Assembly: GCA_026014665.1 (NCBI GenBank)
Contig: JAOZHX010000004.1
Location: forward strand, 18,169-82,168
DNA: 64,000 nt
DNA from: Candidatus Bathyarchaeota archaeon
GTDB taxonomy: Archaea; Thermoproteota; Bathyarchaeia; Bathyarchaeales; Bathycorpusculaceae
Reading direction: 5' to 3'
Part shown: positions 51,842-59,882 of the stretch, in pieces
How the letters are laid out: every line of letters starts with the position of its first letter
Numbering within the stretch: position 1 is the stretch's first letter
Position numbers and translations under genes: made by a program
The notes under the pieces: generated by a model
Database searches by the model: none
Seen by the model: the letters and a program-made list of their open reading frames with translations, nothing else
What the model was told of the DNA's origin: nothing

Positions 51842-52246
51842 TTATGTGGTGCCACTGAGGCCTTCAGAAGCGAGTTTGCATAAATCATCAAACAGCTTTG
51901 GATTGGCTATGCTGTAAAAAACCCATTTTCCTTCTTTCCTGTCCTTGACTAACCCAACGTTTTCCAGGATTCTTAGGTGGTGGGAAGCTGTGGGTTGGGT
52001 TAAGTCGAGAGCAACCATGACTTCGCAGACACACATCTCACGAGAAAACAGGAGCCCCAAAATTCTCAGCCTGATGGGGTCTGCTAGAGCCTTGAAAACT
52101 TTACTTCGGGCTTCACTGTTTTCAGGGGTCATTCCTTTATTGGCTAGTTCCTTTAATTCATCGGCGTATTGTGAGGCCGTTTCACAAGAGCAGATTCCTG
52201 ATTCAGTTAATCGCTGTAATCGCTCACCTATTTTCGGTGCGGTCAT
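51842..52246 (-). CDS. ArsR-family regulator, CVCE type
   Basis: 134 residues. RSKVFKALADPIRLRILGLLFSREMCVCEVMVALDLTQPTASHHLRILENVGLVKDRKEGKWVFYSI is the complete ArsR winged helix with the CVCE As(III)/Cd(II) motif in the recognition region. An extra CSC at the N-terminus (GICSCETASQYADEL) may complete a CadC-like site. Divergent from arsC with a perfect palindrome between them. Confidence 0.9.
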   Translation of the reverse strand: MTAPKIGERLQRLTESGICSCETASQYADELKELANKGMTPENSEARSKVFKALADPIRLRILGLLFSREMCVCEVMVALDLTQPTASHHLRILENVGLVKDRKEGKWVFYSIANPKLFDDLCKLASEGLSGTT

Positions 52247-52276
52247 TGCTTCTTTCCCATTTTAAGCATTTGGAAC

Positions 52277-52294
52277 AACGTATTTAAATACGTT
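52277..52294. promoter_or_regulatory. Perfect 18-bp palindrome between arsR and arsC
   Basis: AACGTATTTAAATACGTT, centred on the same TATTTAAATA found in the other island promoters. It lies 31 bp from the ArsR start and 28 bp from the arsC start, and TTTAAATA can act as TATA box in both directions. A textbook place for ArsR autorepression. Confidence 0.6.
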
Positions 52295-52321
52295 TTTCGT
52301 TTCTGTTGGTTTAGTGAACGT

Positions 52322-52714
52322 ATGAAGCGAGTGCTTTTCGTTTGCGTTGAGAACGCTGGCAGAAGTCAGATGGCAGAAGCCTTTGCAAACTACCACGGTA
52401 AAGGCAAATTGCTTGCTTCAAGCGCCGGAAATAAACCAGCCGATAAGGTTAATCCAGTTGTAGTAGAGGCAATGAAAGAGAAGGGCATCGACATCTCAAC
52501 TAATAAGCCAAAGATGCTTACCTTCCAGATGGCACAAGATGCAGACCTGATTGTCACAATGGGCTGCAATGACCGGGGAGTCTGTCCAGGTCCCTTCTTC
52601 AAGCCGACAGTCGATTGGAAACTAGAAGACCCTAAAGGAAAACCCATCGAAAAATTAAGAGAAATCAGAGACCAAATTGAGCACCAAGTTCAAGACCTCC
52701 TAAAACAGAACTAA
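52322..52714 (+). CDS. arsC: Low-molecular-weight phosphatase-type arsenate reductase
   Basis: 130 residues: VLFVCVENAGRSQMAEAFANYH (the CxxNxxRS P-loop), then SSAGNKPADKVNPVVVEAMKEKGIDISTNKPKML, IVTMGCNDRGVCPGPFFKPTVDWKLEDPKGKP with the extra cysteines used in thioredoxin-coupled arsenate reductases. Reduces arsenate to arsenite for export. No arsenite pump is in the window. T-run (52740-52745) after the stop may terminate. Confidence 0.88.
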   Translation: MKRVLFVCVENAGRSQMAEAFANYHGKGKLLASSAGNKPADKVNPVVVEAMKEKGIDISTNKPKMLTFQMAQDADLIVTMGCNDRGVCPGPFFKPTVDWKLEDPKGKPIEKLREIRDQIEHQVQDLLKQN

Positions 52715-52890
52715 GACGAAGAACAAGAGGAGAACCCCCTTTTTTAAAAAAGTCAATAAGTACGTCGAGTTTGGATGCCTCTCTTTGCTTGATTCTATTT
52801 TTGACTTTCAAACATTGTAAAAACTAAGACTCAAAAAAGATACCTTAACGCCATAGGAGATGGTTGCCTGCAGCAGAGGTTAAACTCTGG

Positions 52891-53055
52891 CTATCCTAGT
52901 GTTCCTTTGATTGCATCAGCCTTAAGCCTGAGGGCATTCATCGCATCCTCATAATCAAGACAAGCATCTCCACTTTTCTCGGGGTTCTTTAAGGTACAAC
53001 TTCCTTTTTCCCAATTTATGCAGTTTGAACGTTCACATAAAGGGTAATCTATCAT
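52891..53055 (-). CDS. Cys-rich micro-protein coupled to ArsR (54 aa)
   Basis: MIDYPLCERSNCINWEKGSC then TLKNPEKSGDACLDYEDAMN and a short helix. Cysteines at 7, 12, 20 and 32. It starts 10 bp after the upstream ArsR stop, with gagatagaagaa in between as a possible SD, so it is part of the same transcript. A four-Cys metal-binding peptide is likely; no family is recognised. Confidence 0.65.
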   Translation of the reverse strand: MIDYPLCERSNCINWEKGSCTLKNPEKSGDACLDYEDAMNALRLKADAIKGTLG

Positions 53056-53065
53056 TTCTTCTATC

Positions 53066-53389
53066 TCAAGTCATCTGTTCGAATATTCTCGTGGTAAACG
53101 CGTCTATGAGTTCTGGGGTTACATCATCAATAACTGTGAATATTTTTTGGTTTGTGATTGAGTACATACGTCTATTTCCATCTTTTCGGTCCTTGACTAG
53201 TCCGCTATCTTTCAGAATCTTGAGATGCCGAGACACTACGGGCTGTATAAGTTTAAGATGAGGGATAATTTCGCAGACACACTTTTCTCCGTCACGTAGG
53301 AAATATAATATATCCAGTCGAATAGGGTCTGAAAGTGCTTTAAAGATTTTAGCCTTAATCCTGATTGTCCTATCTATATTCATAGTCAT
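53066..53389 (-). CDS. ArsR-family regulator, CVCE type, copy 3
   Basis: 107 residues: IFKALSDPIRLDILYFLRDGEKCVCEIIPHLKLIQPVVSRHLKILKDSGLVKDRKDGNRRMYSI. Same CVCE metal motif as the regulator at 51842. Start at 53389 or the second Met at 53383. A shared TATTTAAATA element lies about 20-40 bp upstream. Followed by a Cys-rich micro-protein. Confidence 0.88.
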   Translation of the reverse strand: MTMNIDRTIRIKAKIFKALSDPIRLDILYFLRDGEKCVCEIIPHLKLIQPVVSRHLKILKDSGLVKDRKDGNRRMYSITNQKIFTVIDDVTPELIDAFTTRIFEQMT

Positions 53390-53408
53390 ACAGAAAATCT
53401 TGAAAGTC

Positions 53409-53430
53409 TATATTTAAATATTGCTATGGA
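53409..53430. promoter_or_regulatory. Shared metal-island element, copy 3
   Basis: ATATTTAAATATTGCTATGG, matching copy 1 at 14 of 18 positions, 20-41 bp upstream of the ArsR gene on the minus strand. The TATTTAAATA core is the likely TATA box, implying a near-leaderless mRNA and autorepression. Confidence 0.5.
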
Positions 53431-53470
53431 TCAGTTGGGCAATGAGAAAATTATGATGGAATTCTCAGTG

Positions 53471-54118
53471 TCATGCGCCAGAAAACTTGTTTGGCACTAG
53501 CCCATACCACATGTAAACCTTCGCTATTACTGCAATTATAGCTCCGGTAGCTATTCGTGTTGCAACGTTAATTGCAAATCCAGTGAAATCGAAGGCTACG
53601 ACATTTGAAGGCGAAAGTTGAAACATGCTTAACAAAAAGAACCCACCAATGGCTGTGGAAACTAATCCACTAATAATCATTCTGCGAAAATCTTGAGAGC
53701 GCTTGTTCAATGCTCCAGCCATGTACCCTATTAACATAGCACTTAGAACCCATCCTAACAGGGTTGGACCAAGTCTGATGGCTCCGCTGCCTCGCAATGA
53801 CCCGGCGTACAGACCATATTTGACGGCATACCACATTGACCAAGTAGTGCCCATTAGAAAGCCTGATGCTCCGCCTGCCCATCGGTTCCAAACCAGCCCC
53901 AGCAGCAATGGAACCGCTACTGTAATGACAAGTTCTTCTATCTCACTTATGACGCCTATAACAATTCCTGAGGAACCGCTCATACCTCCATTTCTCATCA
54001 TAAATGAACTAATCAGAGAAAGACCAACTATAAGTAAGACTGTTGCCGTGGGCACGATTATTCCATTGATTATGTCACTTCGGTTCCATTCTTTCCAGGT
54101 TAGACCCACGGGAAGCAC
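53471..54118 (-). CDS. Six-TM membrane protein, metal-island paralog 2
   Basis: 215 residues from GTG 54118, which has gagg 6 bp upstream; the open frame extends to 54229 without SD. LVWNRWAGGASGFLMGTTWSMWYAVKYGLYAGS and SAMLIGYMAGALNKRSQDFRRMI repeat the motifs of the protein at 45694. It lies just upstream of an ArsR operon. Function unknown, probably part of the metal response. Confidence 0.7.
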   Translation of the reverse strand: MLPVGLTWKEWNRSDIINGIIVPTATVLLIVGLSLISSFMMRNGGMSGSSGIVIGVISEIEELVITVAVPLLLGLVWNRWAGGASGFLMGTTWSMWYAVKYGLYAGSLRGSGAIRLGPTLLGWVLSAMLIGYMAGALNKRSQDFRRMIISGLVSTAIGGFFLLSMFQLSPSNVVAFDFTGFAINVATRIATGAIIAVIAKVYMWYGLVPNKFSGA

Positions 54119-54148
54119 CTTTTTACCTCGTAAAAAACTATATGAATA

Positions 54149-54166
54149 TTTAAATTTTGCTATAAT
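54149..54166. promoter_or_regulatory. Shared metal-island element, copy 4
   Basis: TTTAAATTTTGCTATAAT, 16 of 18 positions equal to copy 1, 31-48 bp upstream of the GTG start of membrane paralog 2 (minus strand). Confidence 0.5.
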
Positions 54167-54267
54167 ATTTATATAACCCTCATCTCTCATCACCCTAAAC
54201 AAAAAATAATTTGAATTAAAAACGACCATGTTGCACCTTGTTTAGCAGCTGGTTGCTGATTCAGAAG

Positions 54268-55182
54268 CTATGTAGGCAAATGTTTCTTAAAGAAATCTAT
54301 CCGCTTAGGTAGCAGGGGCAGCATCTTCTCCACTATAAGAAAAGCAAAGATGGCATAGGCTATACCGCCCAAAACATCCACAACATAGTGTTCGCCCAAA
54401 TAGACAGCGCTAAACCACACGCCAACGGGAAAGATTAGTACGGGCAAACCCTTCTTCCCCCAAATTTTTATAGCGAATAAGGAGATGAGAAGTGGCAAAG
54501 CGGAATGCATGCTTGGAAAAGCTGCATAGAGGTTGGGGCTTAGGACATCAAAGAGGGTTTTGTAGACAGGGATACCTAAACTAGCATCTACTGATCCAGT
54601 GAGGATTCGCGTAACATGGGGCACTGCAATCCAAGGCGGCGCAACCGGATAGAAGAGGAATGTTATAAGTGCGCCGTAGGTGCAAATGCCGAATGCCACT
54701 GTGTATTTCCAGTAATTTTTAGGGCTGGCTTTCCAGAGGATGAAGGCAAATATGGTTGGGGCAAAAAAGTGCAGGGAATAAAAGAAAGCGCCCATGTAAT
54801 CAAGCACCGGCAGCCTGATGGACTGTTGGAGTACAATACTTGGAATTGTTCCAAACAATCCCAACTCCAGCTTTAATGGACCGCTGTGTAGGTTGTTTTT
54901 GGCTATGATGCCGACGAAGCCGTACATGAGTTCATAAGATATGAATACGGTTATGAAGGGCAGCCAGTCTTTTAGGAACCGCCAAGTGCGTTGGTTATAA
55001 GCCGCATAAATCAAAAATGCTAATATAAGAAATTCTGGTCCGGGGATTATGGCGTATCGGACGCAAAAAATTGTCAACGCAATGAGATAAATGGCTGGAA
55101 AAAGCAAGGCAAAGAAGCGGGAGGAGTGGTAATCGAACTTTAAATCCAGCTTGAGCTTTTTATCCTCGCGTTTCTTAACCAT
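54268..55182 (-). CDS. PAP2-superfamily membrane phosphatase/transferase
   Basis: 304 residues, six or more TM helices. The PAP2 catalytic motifs are present near the C-terminus: AAFPSMHSALPLLIS and AVYLGEHYVVDVLGGIAYA with the paired histidines; the first motif (KxxxxxxRP) is not clear, as in the inositolphosphotransferase-like PAP2_3 group. It likely acts on lipid phosphates or transfers a phospho-headgroup outside the membrane. Starts from ATG 55182, transcribed toward the metal island. Confidence 0.85.
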   Translation of the reverse strand: MVKKREDKKLKLDLKFDYHSSRFFALLFPAIYLIALTIFCVRYAIIPGPEFLILAFLIYAAYNQRTWRFLKDWLPFITVFISYELMYGFVGIIAKNNLHSGPLKLELGLFGTIPSIVLQQSIRLPVLDYMGAFFYSLHFFAPTIFAFILWKASPKNYWKYTVAFGICTYGALITFLFYPVAPPWIAVPHVTRILTGSVDASLGIPVYKTLFDVLSPNLYAAFPSMHSALPLLISLFAIKIWGKKGLPVLIFPVGVWFSAVYLGEHYVVDVLGGIAYAIFAFLIVEKMLPLLPKRIDFFKKHLPT

Positions 55183-55335
55183 GTTTTAACGTGACCTGTG
55201 AGTTAGGTAAGGGGTTGCTTTTAGCTTTTAAATGCCTTTTCCCAATTCACCCAGAAAATACACCAATTGCTTGAATAATTATGCAATGCAACTCTGTATG
55301 GGTAAACTCGTAAAAAGAATCAGCTATAAGCCAAG

Positions 55336-55923
55336 TCAATGCAGTGATAAGAGGAATAAGGCTGTCTCAGCAAACAGGTTTGGTAGAAACTTGACTTTGC
55401 CGTTCCTGCGGATGAATGCTGAGTCTTCGATGTATATTTTGTTTTTTCTGCAGTATTCCTTGAAGTCAGCGATGCCTAAGAAATGCAGGTTTGGTGTTTC
55501 AAACCATTCGCATGGCAGGGCTTTGGTGACGGGAACTCTGCCTCCCCAAAAAATTTGGAATCTGGCTTGGATGTGTACGAAATTGGGGAACCCAACTATG
55601 GCTTTTTTTCCTACGCGTAGTGCTTCCTTTAAGGCAAAATCGGGCTTTTTAACTTGCTGTAAGGTTTGGTTGAGTATGACGTAGTCGAATGTGCTGTTGG
55701 CATATTCCGATAGTCCTGTGTCTATGTCTTGTTGAAAGACGCTTAAACCCTTGGCAACACAGTGATGGATTGCGGTTTCACTAAGCTCTATTCCTTGCGC
55801 ATGAACATGTTTTTCGTTAATGAGTTTCTCTAAGAGTTCGCCGTCGCCGCATCCAAGGTCAAGTACCGATGAGCCATGTGCAACCCAGCTTAGGATGATT
55901 TGCTGTTCAGCTTTGCCATTCAT
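55336..55923 (-). CDS. metW: Methionine biosynthesis protein MetW
   Basis: 195 residues, a SAM-methyltransferase-like fold: [95 protein letters not shown]. MetW acts with MetX in making O-acyl homoserine in bacteria; its precise chemistry is unclear. ATGA overlap with metX confirms the pairing. Confidence 0.93.
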   Translation of the reverse strand: MNGKAEQQIILSWVAHGSSVLDLGCGDGELLEKLINEKHVHAQGIELSETAIHHCVAKGLSVFQQDIDTGLSEYANSTFDYVILNQTLQQVKKPDFALKEALRVGKKAIVGFPNFVHIQARFQIFWGGRVPVTKALPCEWFETPNLHFLGIADFKEYCRKNKIYIEDSAFIRRNGKVKFLPNLFAETALFLLSLH

Positions 55924-57041
55924 TGGGAATCACCGTTGTGCCCGTTTGAAACTGTGTTTAGGAAATGTTTTATCAGATAGGCTTCCTGCTCGGTTTCCAA
56001 GAGAAAAGCATCGTGCCCATACGTAGAGTTGGCTTCGCAGAATGCTGCATCTATCCCGGCGAGTTTGCAGGCTTTGACGATTTCCTGCGATTGGTAGGTT
56101 GGGTAGAGCCAATCTGACTTGAATGCAATCACAAGTACTTTGGCATTTAAGCCTCTAAAGATGCTGGCTAAGTTTTTGTTGCCGTTGAGTAGGTTAAAGT
56201 TGTCTATGGCTTTGGTTATGTAGAGGTAGCTGTTGGCGTCAAAGCGTTTGATGAAGTTGTCGCCACGGTACCGCAAGTAGCTCTCAACTTCGAATTCGGC
56301 GCCGAACTTTTTGGGTTCTTTGTTAGGGCGGGTTTTTCTGCCGAATTTTTGTGCCATTGAGGTGTCGCTCATGTAGGTTATGTGTCCTATCATGCGTGCT
56401 ATGGCTAAGCCTCTTGCTGGTGGGGCATGGTCGTAGTAGTTGCCGTTTCTCCAGTCAGGGTCTGCCATGATGGCTTGGCGTCCAACCTCGTTGAAAGCTA
56501 TCTGTTGTGGGGTGTGTTTCATTGTGGTGGCTATCGGTATTGCGGAGCGAATTTTATTGGGGTAGGACACCATCCATTGGAGGACTTGCATGCCACCCAT
56601 GGAGCCGCCGATAACTGAGAGCAACTTTTCAATGCCTAAATGGTCGATGAGTTGGTTTTGAGCGTTAACCATGTCGCCTATCGATATTATTGGGAAGTCT
56701 ATGCCGTATGGTTTGCCGGTTTGGGGGTTGGCTGAGGATGGTCCGGTGGAACCCTTGCATCCGCCAAGAACGTTGGAGCAGACTACAAAGTACTTGTTTG
56801 TGTCTATGCCCTTGTATGGGCCGATAAGGTCGCTCCACCAACCGCCGCTTCCCGCTGCATGTGCGTCGCCTGAGAGAGCGTGAAGAATGAGCACTGCGTT
56901 TGTTTTATCTGCGTTTAGGGTGCCGTACGTTTCGTAGGCAAGCGTTATTGGGCCTAGCCTTTCATCCGATTCTAAGGTTAGTTCTTTGGGTGGATGGGCA
57001 AAGGTGAATTGTTGTGCAGTCTGCGAGGCTTGATTGGTCGT
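55920..57041 (-). CDS. metX: Homoserine O-acetyltransferase; no canonical start codon
   Basis: Alpha/beta hydrolase that activates homoserine. [27 protein letters not shown] with the nucleophile serine, and the C-terminal DAFLLETEQ with catalytic His. The first GTG (56894) would cut off the conserved opening [39 protein letters not shown], which is fully present in frame up to a stop at 57057. Between that stop and 56895 there is no ATG, GTG or TTG, although a perfect aggagg lies at 57053-57058. The end given (57041, ACG) is the nearest near-cognate option and is uncertain. Confidence 0.9.
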   Translation of the reverse strand, partial: TTNQASQTAQQFTFAHPPKELTLESDERLGPITLAYETYGTLNADKTNAVLILHALSGDAHAAGSGGWWSDLIGPYKGIDTNKYFVVCSNVLGGCKGSTGPSSANPQTGKPYGIDFPIISIGDMVNAQNQLIDHLGIEKLLSVIGGSMGGMQVLQWMVSYPNKIRSAIPIATTMKHTPQQIAFNEVGRQAIMADPDWRNGNYYDHAPPARGLAIARMIGHITYMSDTSMAQKFGRKTRPNKEPKKFGAEFEVESYLRYRGDNFIKRFDANSYLYITKAIDNFNLLNGNKNLASIFRGLNAKVLVIAFKSDWLYPTYQSQEIVKACKLAGIDAAFCEANSTYGHDAFLLETEQEAYLIKHFLNTVSNGHNGDSQ

Positions 57042-57064
57042 TAGTGTTTTTACCTCCTATTATG

Positions 57065-58468
<1,404 letters not shown>

Positions 58469-58470
58469 CT

Positions 58471-59025
58471 ATGTTTCCAGCACTCGAAGACATCGTTAAG
58501 CGACGCCGCCAATTAGGCTTAAAGCAGTCTGAACTTGCCAAAGCAGCAGGCGTCAGCCAATCCCTAATTGCTAAGCTGGAAGCAGGAACCATAGACTCAT
58601 CCTACACCACCGTCAAAACAATCTTTGACGTTCTTGACCGCTTAGAGTTCAAGTACAAAATTCAAGCCGAAAAAGTCGTCCACAACGAAGTTGTCACCGT
58701 TCAAACAAACGAACCAACCTCAAAGGTGGTTAAACTTATGAAAGAGTACGGCTACTCGCAAATCCCTGTGTTTGAAGGCAAACAATCGGTTGGCAGCATT
58801 TCTGAGAAAACCATTCTGCGGCAGATTTTGGCTGGGAAGGATTTGGCGCAAATTTCTGCCTTGCCTGCTGCTGAGATTATGGAGGAGGCTTTTCCACAGA
58901 TAAGCGAGGATGCACCTCTGTCGTTAATTACGAGTCTTTTACAGAACTATTCGGCTGTGCTTGTCGCACGCAAGGGTGTGATTGTTGGAATCATTACCAA
59001 GGCTGATTTGCTTAGGATGCTTTAG
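58471..59025 (+). CDS. HTH (XRE) regulator with tandem CBS domains
   Basis: 184 residues. N-terminal Cro-type HTH, RRRQLGLKQSELAKAAGVSQSLIAKLEAGTIDSSYTTVKTIFDVLDRL, then two CBS motifs (VVHNEVVTVQTNEPTSKVVKLMKEYGYSQIPVFEGKQSVGSIS and IMEEAFPQISEDAPLSLITSLLQNYSAVLVARKGVIVGIITKADLL). CBS pairs bind adenosyl ligands; related archaeal CBS proteins bind SAM. Divergence from metY suggests SAM-responsive control of methionine genes. Confidence 0.88.
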   Translation: MFPALEDIVKRRRQLGLKQSELAKAAGVSQSLIAKLEAGTIDSSYTTVKTIFDVLDRLEFKYKIQAEKVVHNEVVTVQTNEPTSKVVKLMKEYGYSQIPVFEGKQSVGSISEKTILRQILAGKDLAQISALPAAEIMEEAFPQISEDAPLSLITSLLQNYSAVLVARKGVIVGIITKADLLRML

Positions 59026-59028
59026 CCT

Positions 59029-59196
59029 TCACCGCAGGCGAGTCCCGGTCATAGCTTTTACGTATTTTGAGGCTTCTTCCTTGGTCTTGAATGGACCATA
59101 AATGAAGTCGTATTGTGGATGAGTTTGTTTTGTGGGTTTGACATCTGATTCGATAAGTTCTGGTCTTTTGTCTTCTTTAAAGCCTAAGTAAATCAT
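59029..59196 (-). CDS. Small unknown protein (55 aa)
   Basis: MIYLGFKEDKRPELIESDVK then PTKQTHPQYDFIYGPFKTKEEASKYVKAMTG. The GPFKTKEEASKYVKAM end resembles a short SPOR-like or DUF1508-like strand-helix unit. Convergent with the HTH-CBS gene (3-bp gap). No SD is strong. Composition and codon pattern look coding. Confidence 0.6.
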   Translation of the reverse strand: MIYLGFKEDKRPELIESDVKPTKQTHPQYDFIYGPFKTKEEASKYVKAMTGTRLR

Positions 59197-59240
59197 CGTA
59201 CACTTCACTTAGGTGATAGTGAGCGTCCAATTTATTAAGT

Positions 59241-59253
59241 ATAATGCCGTTAT
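59241..59253. promoter_or_regulatory. Operator ATAATGCCGTTAT (met site 2)
   Basis: Reverse complement ATAACGGCATTAT differs from met site 1 at one position. It lies 17-29 bp before the ATG of the HTH gene at 59270, over the expected transcription start and overlapping gttatatttt, a TATA-like run. Points to shared control of metY and this regulator. Confidence 0.55.
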
Positions 59254-59269
59254 ATTTTGCGAACATGCA

Positions 59270-59617
59270 ATGAGTGCCAGATGCGAAACCATAGGCAAAT
59301 ACGTCCTACCCGTCTTTAGGTCTCAAGTCGCCAAAGAACTTGTTAGCACTTACCATCTAACGCAGGTGGAAGCCGCCAAAAAACTTAAAACAACCCAAGC
59401 TGCCATAAGCCAATACCTCAACCAAAAACGCGCCATCAAAAGCACCCAAGAATTCGACGAAATCCTGCCCCGCATACAGGAAGCCGCCAAAGAAACCGCA
59501 AAGCGCTTGGCAAACAGCGAAACAACATGGGATGAGGTAACCTTTGATTTCTGCAAACTCTGCGTAACCTTTTACAGTACAGAGGAAAGCGTGACTGGGG
59601 ATAACTATTCTATTTAA
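59270..59617 (+). CDS. HTH regulator with C-terminal Cys pair
   Basis: 115 residues from ATG 59270; the longer frame to 59213 runs through the operator. YVLPVFRSQVAKELVSTYHLTQVEAAKKLKTTQAAISQYLNQKRAIKST is an archaeal-type HTH found before many metabolic genes; FDFCKLCVTFYS near the end has two cysteines (CxxC), possible metal or redox site. Probably a second regulator of the methionine region. Confidence 0.82.
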   Translation: MSARCETIGKYVLPVFRSQVAKELVSTYHLTQVEAAKKLKTTQAAISQYLNQKRAIKSTQEFDEILPRIQEAAKETAKRLANSETTWDEVTFDFCKLCVTFYSTEESVTGDNYSI

Positions 59618-59642
59618 ACGCAGAGTCTTGTCAAGAAACCTT

Positions 59643-59665
59643 GACTAAACGATGACAGTTTAGTC
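59643..59665 (+). other. Stem-loop GACTAAAC-N7-GTTTAGTC
   Basis: Perfect 8-bp stem, 7-base loop, 26 bp after the HTH gene stop. No T run follows, so it is not a clear terminator. The same gap (59618-59882) holds the PPDK promoter. Confidence 0.4.
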
Positions 59666-59760
59666 CCAGACAGCTAATTTATTCCCTCAGCACAGTGGGG
59701 AGGGGGCGTGGCAGAGCAACAGCGTTTCAAGATGGCTTGCGCATACGTTTCCATATACAC

Positions 59761-59772
59761 CTTTATAAAAGG
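59761..59772 (+). promoter_or_regulatory. TATA box of PPDK gene
   Basis: CTTTATAAAAGG, a strong archaeal TATA box, 111 bp before the TTG start. A start near 59795 leaves a leader of about 90 bases. Confidence 0.55.
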
Positions 59773-59882
59773 GGCCTATAGATTTTTCCAAACGCGCAAT
59801 CTTTTACGTGTTGTTGGTTTTAGTGTGCAGTCACATAGCTTTATCTTCCTTTCTGGTTTAGGCTAACGCTGAGGAATAATTC

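Noticed and set aside
59709..59867. GTG-started 52-codon frame after ggaggggg before ppdK
   Set aside because: It contains the ppdK TATA box and looks non-globular; the G-rich run mimics an SD.
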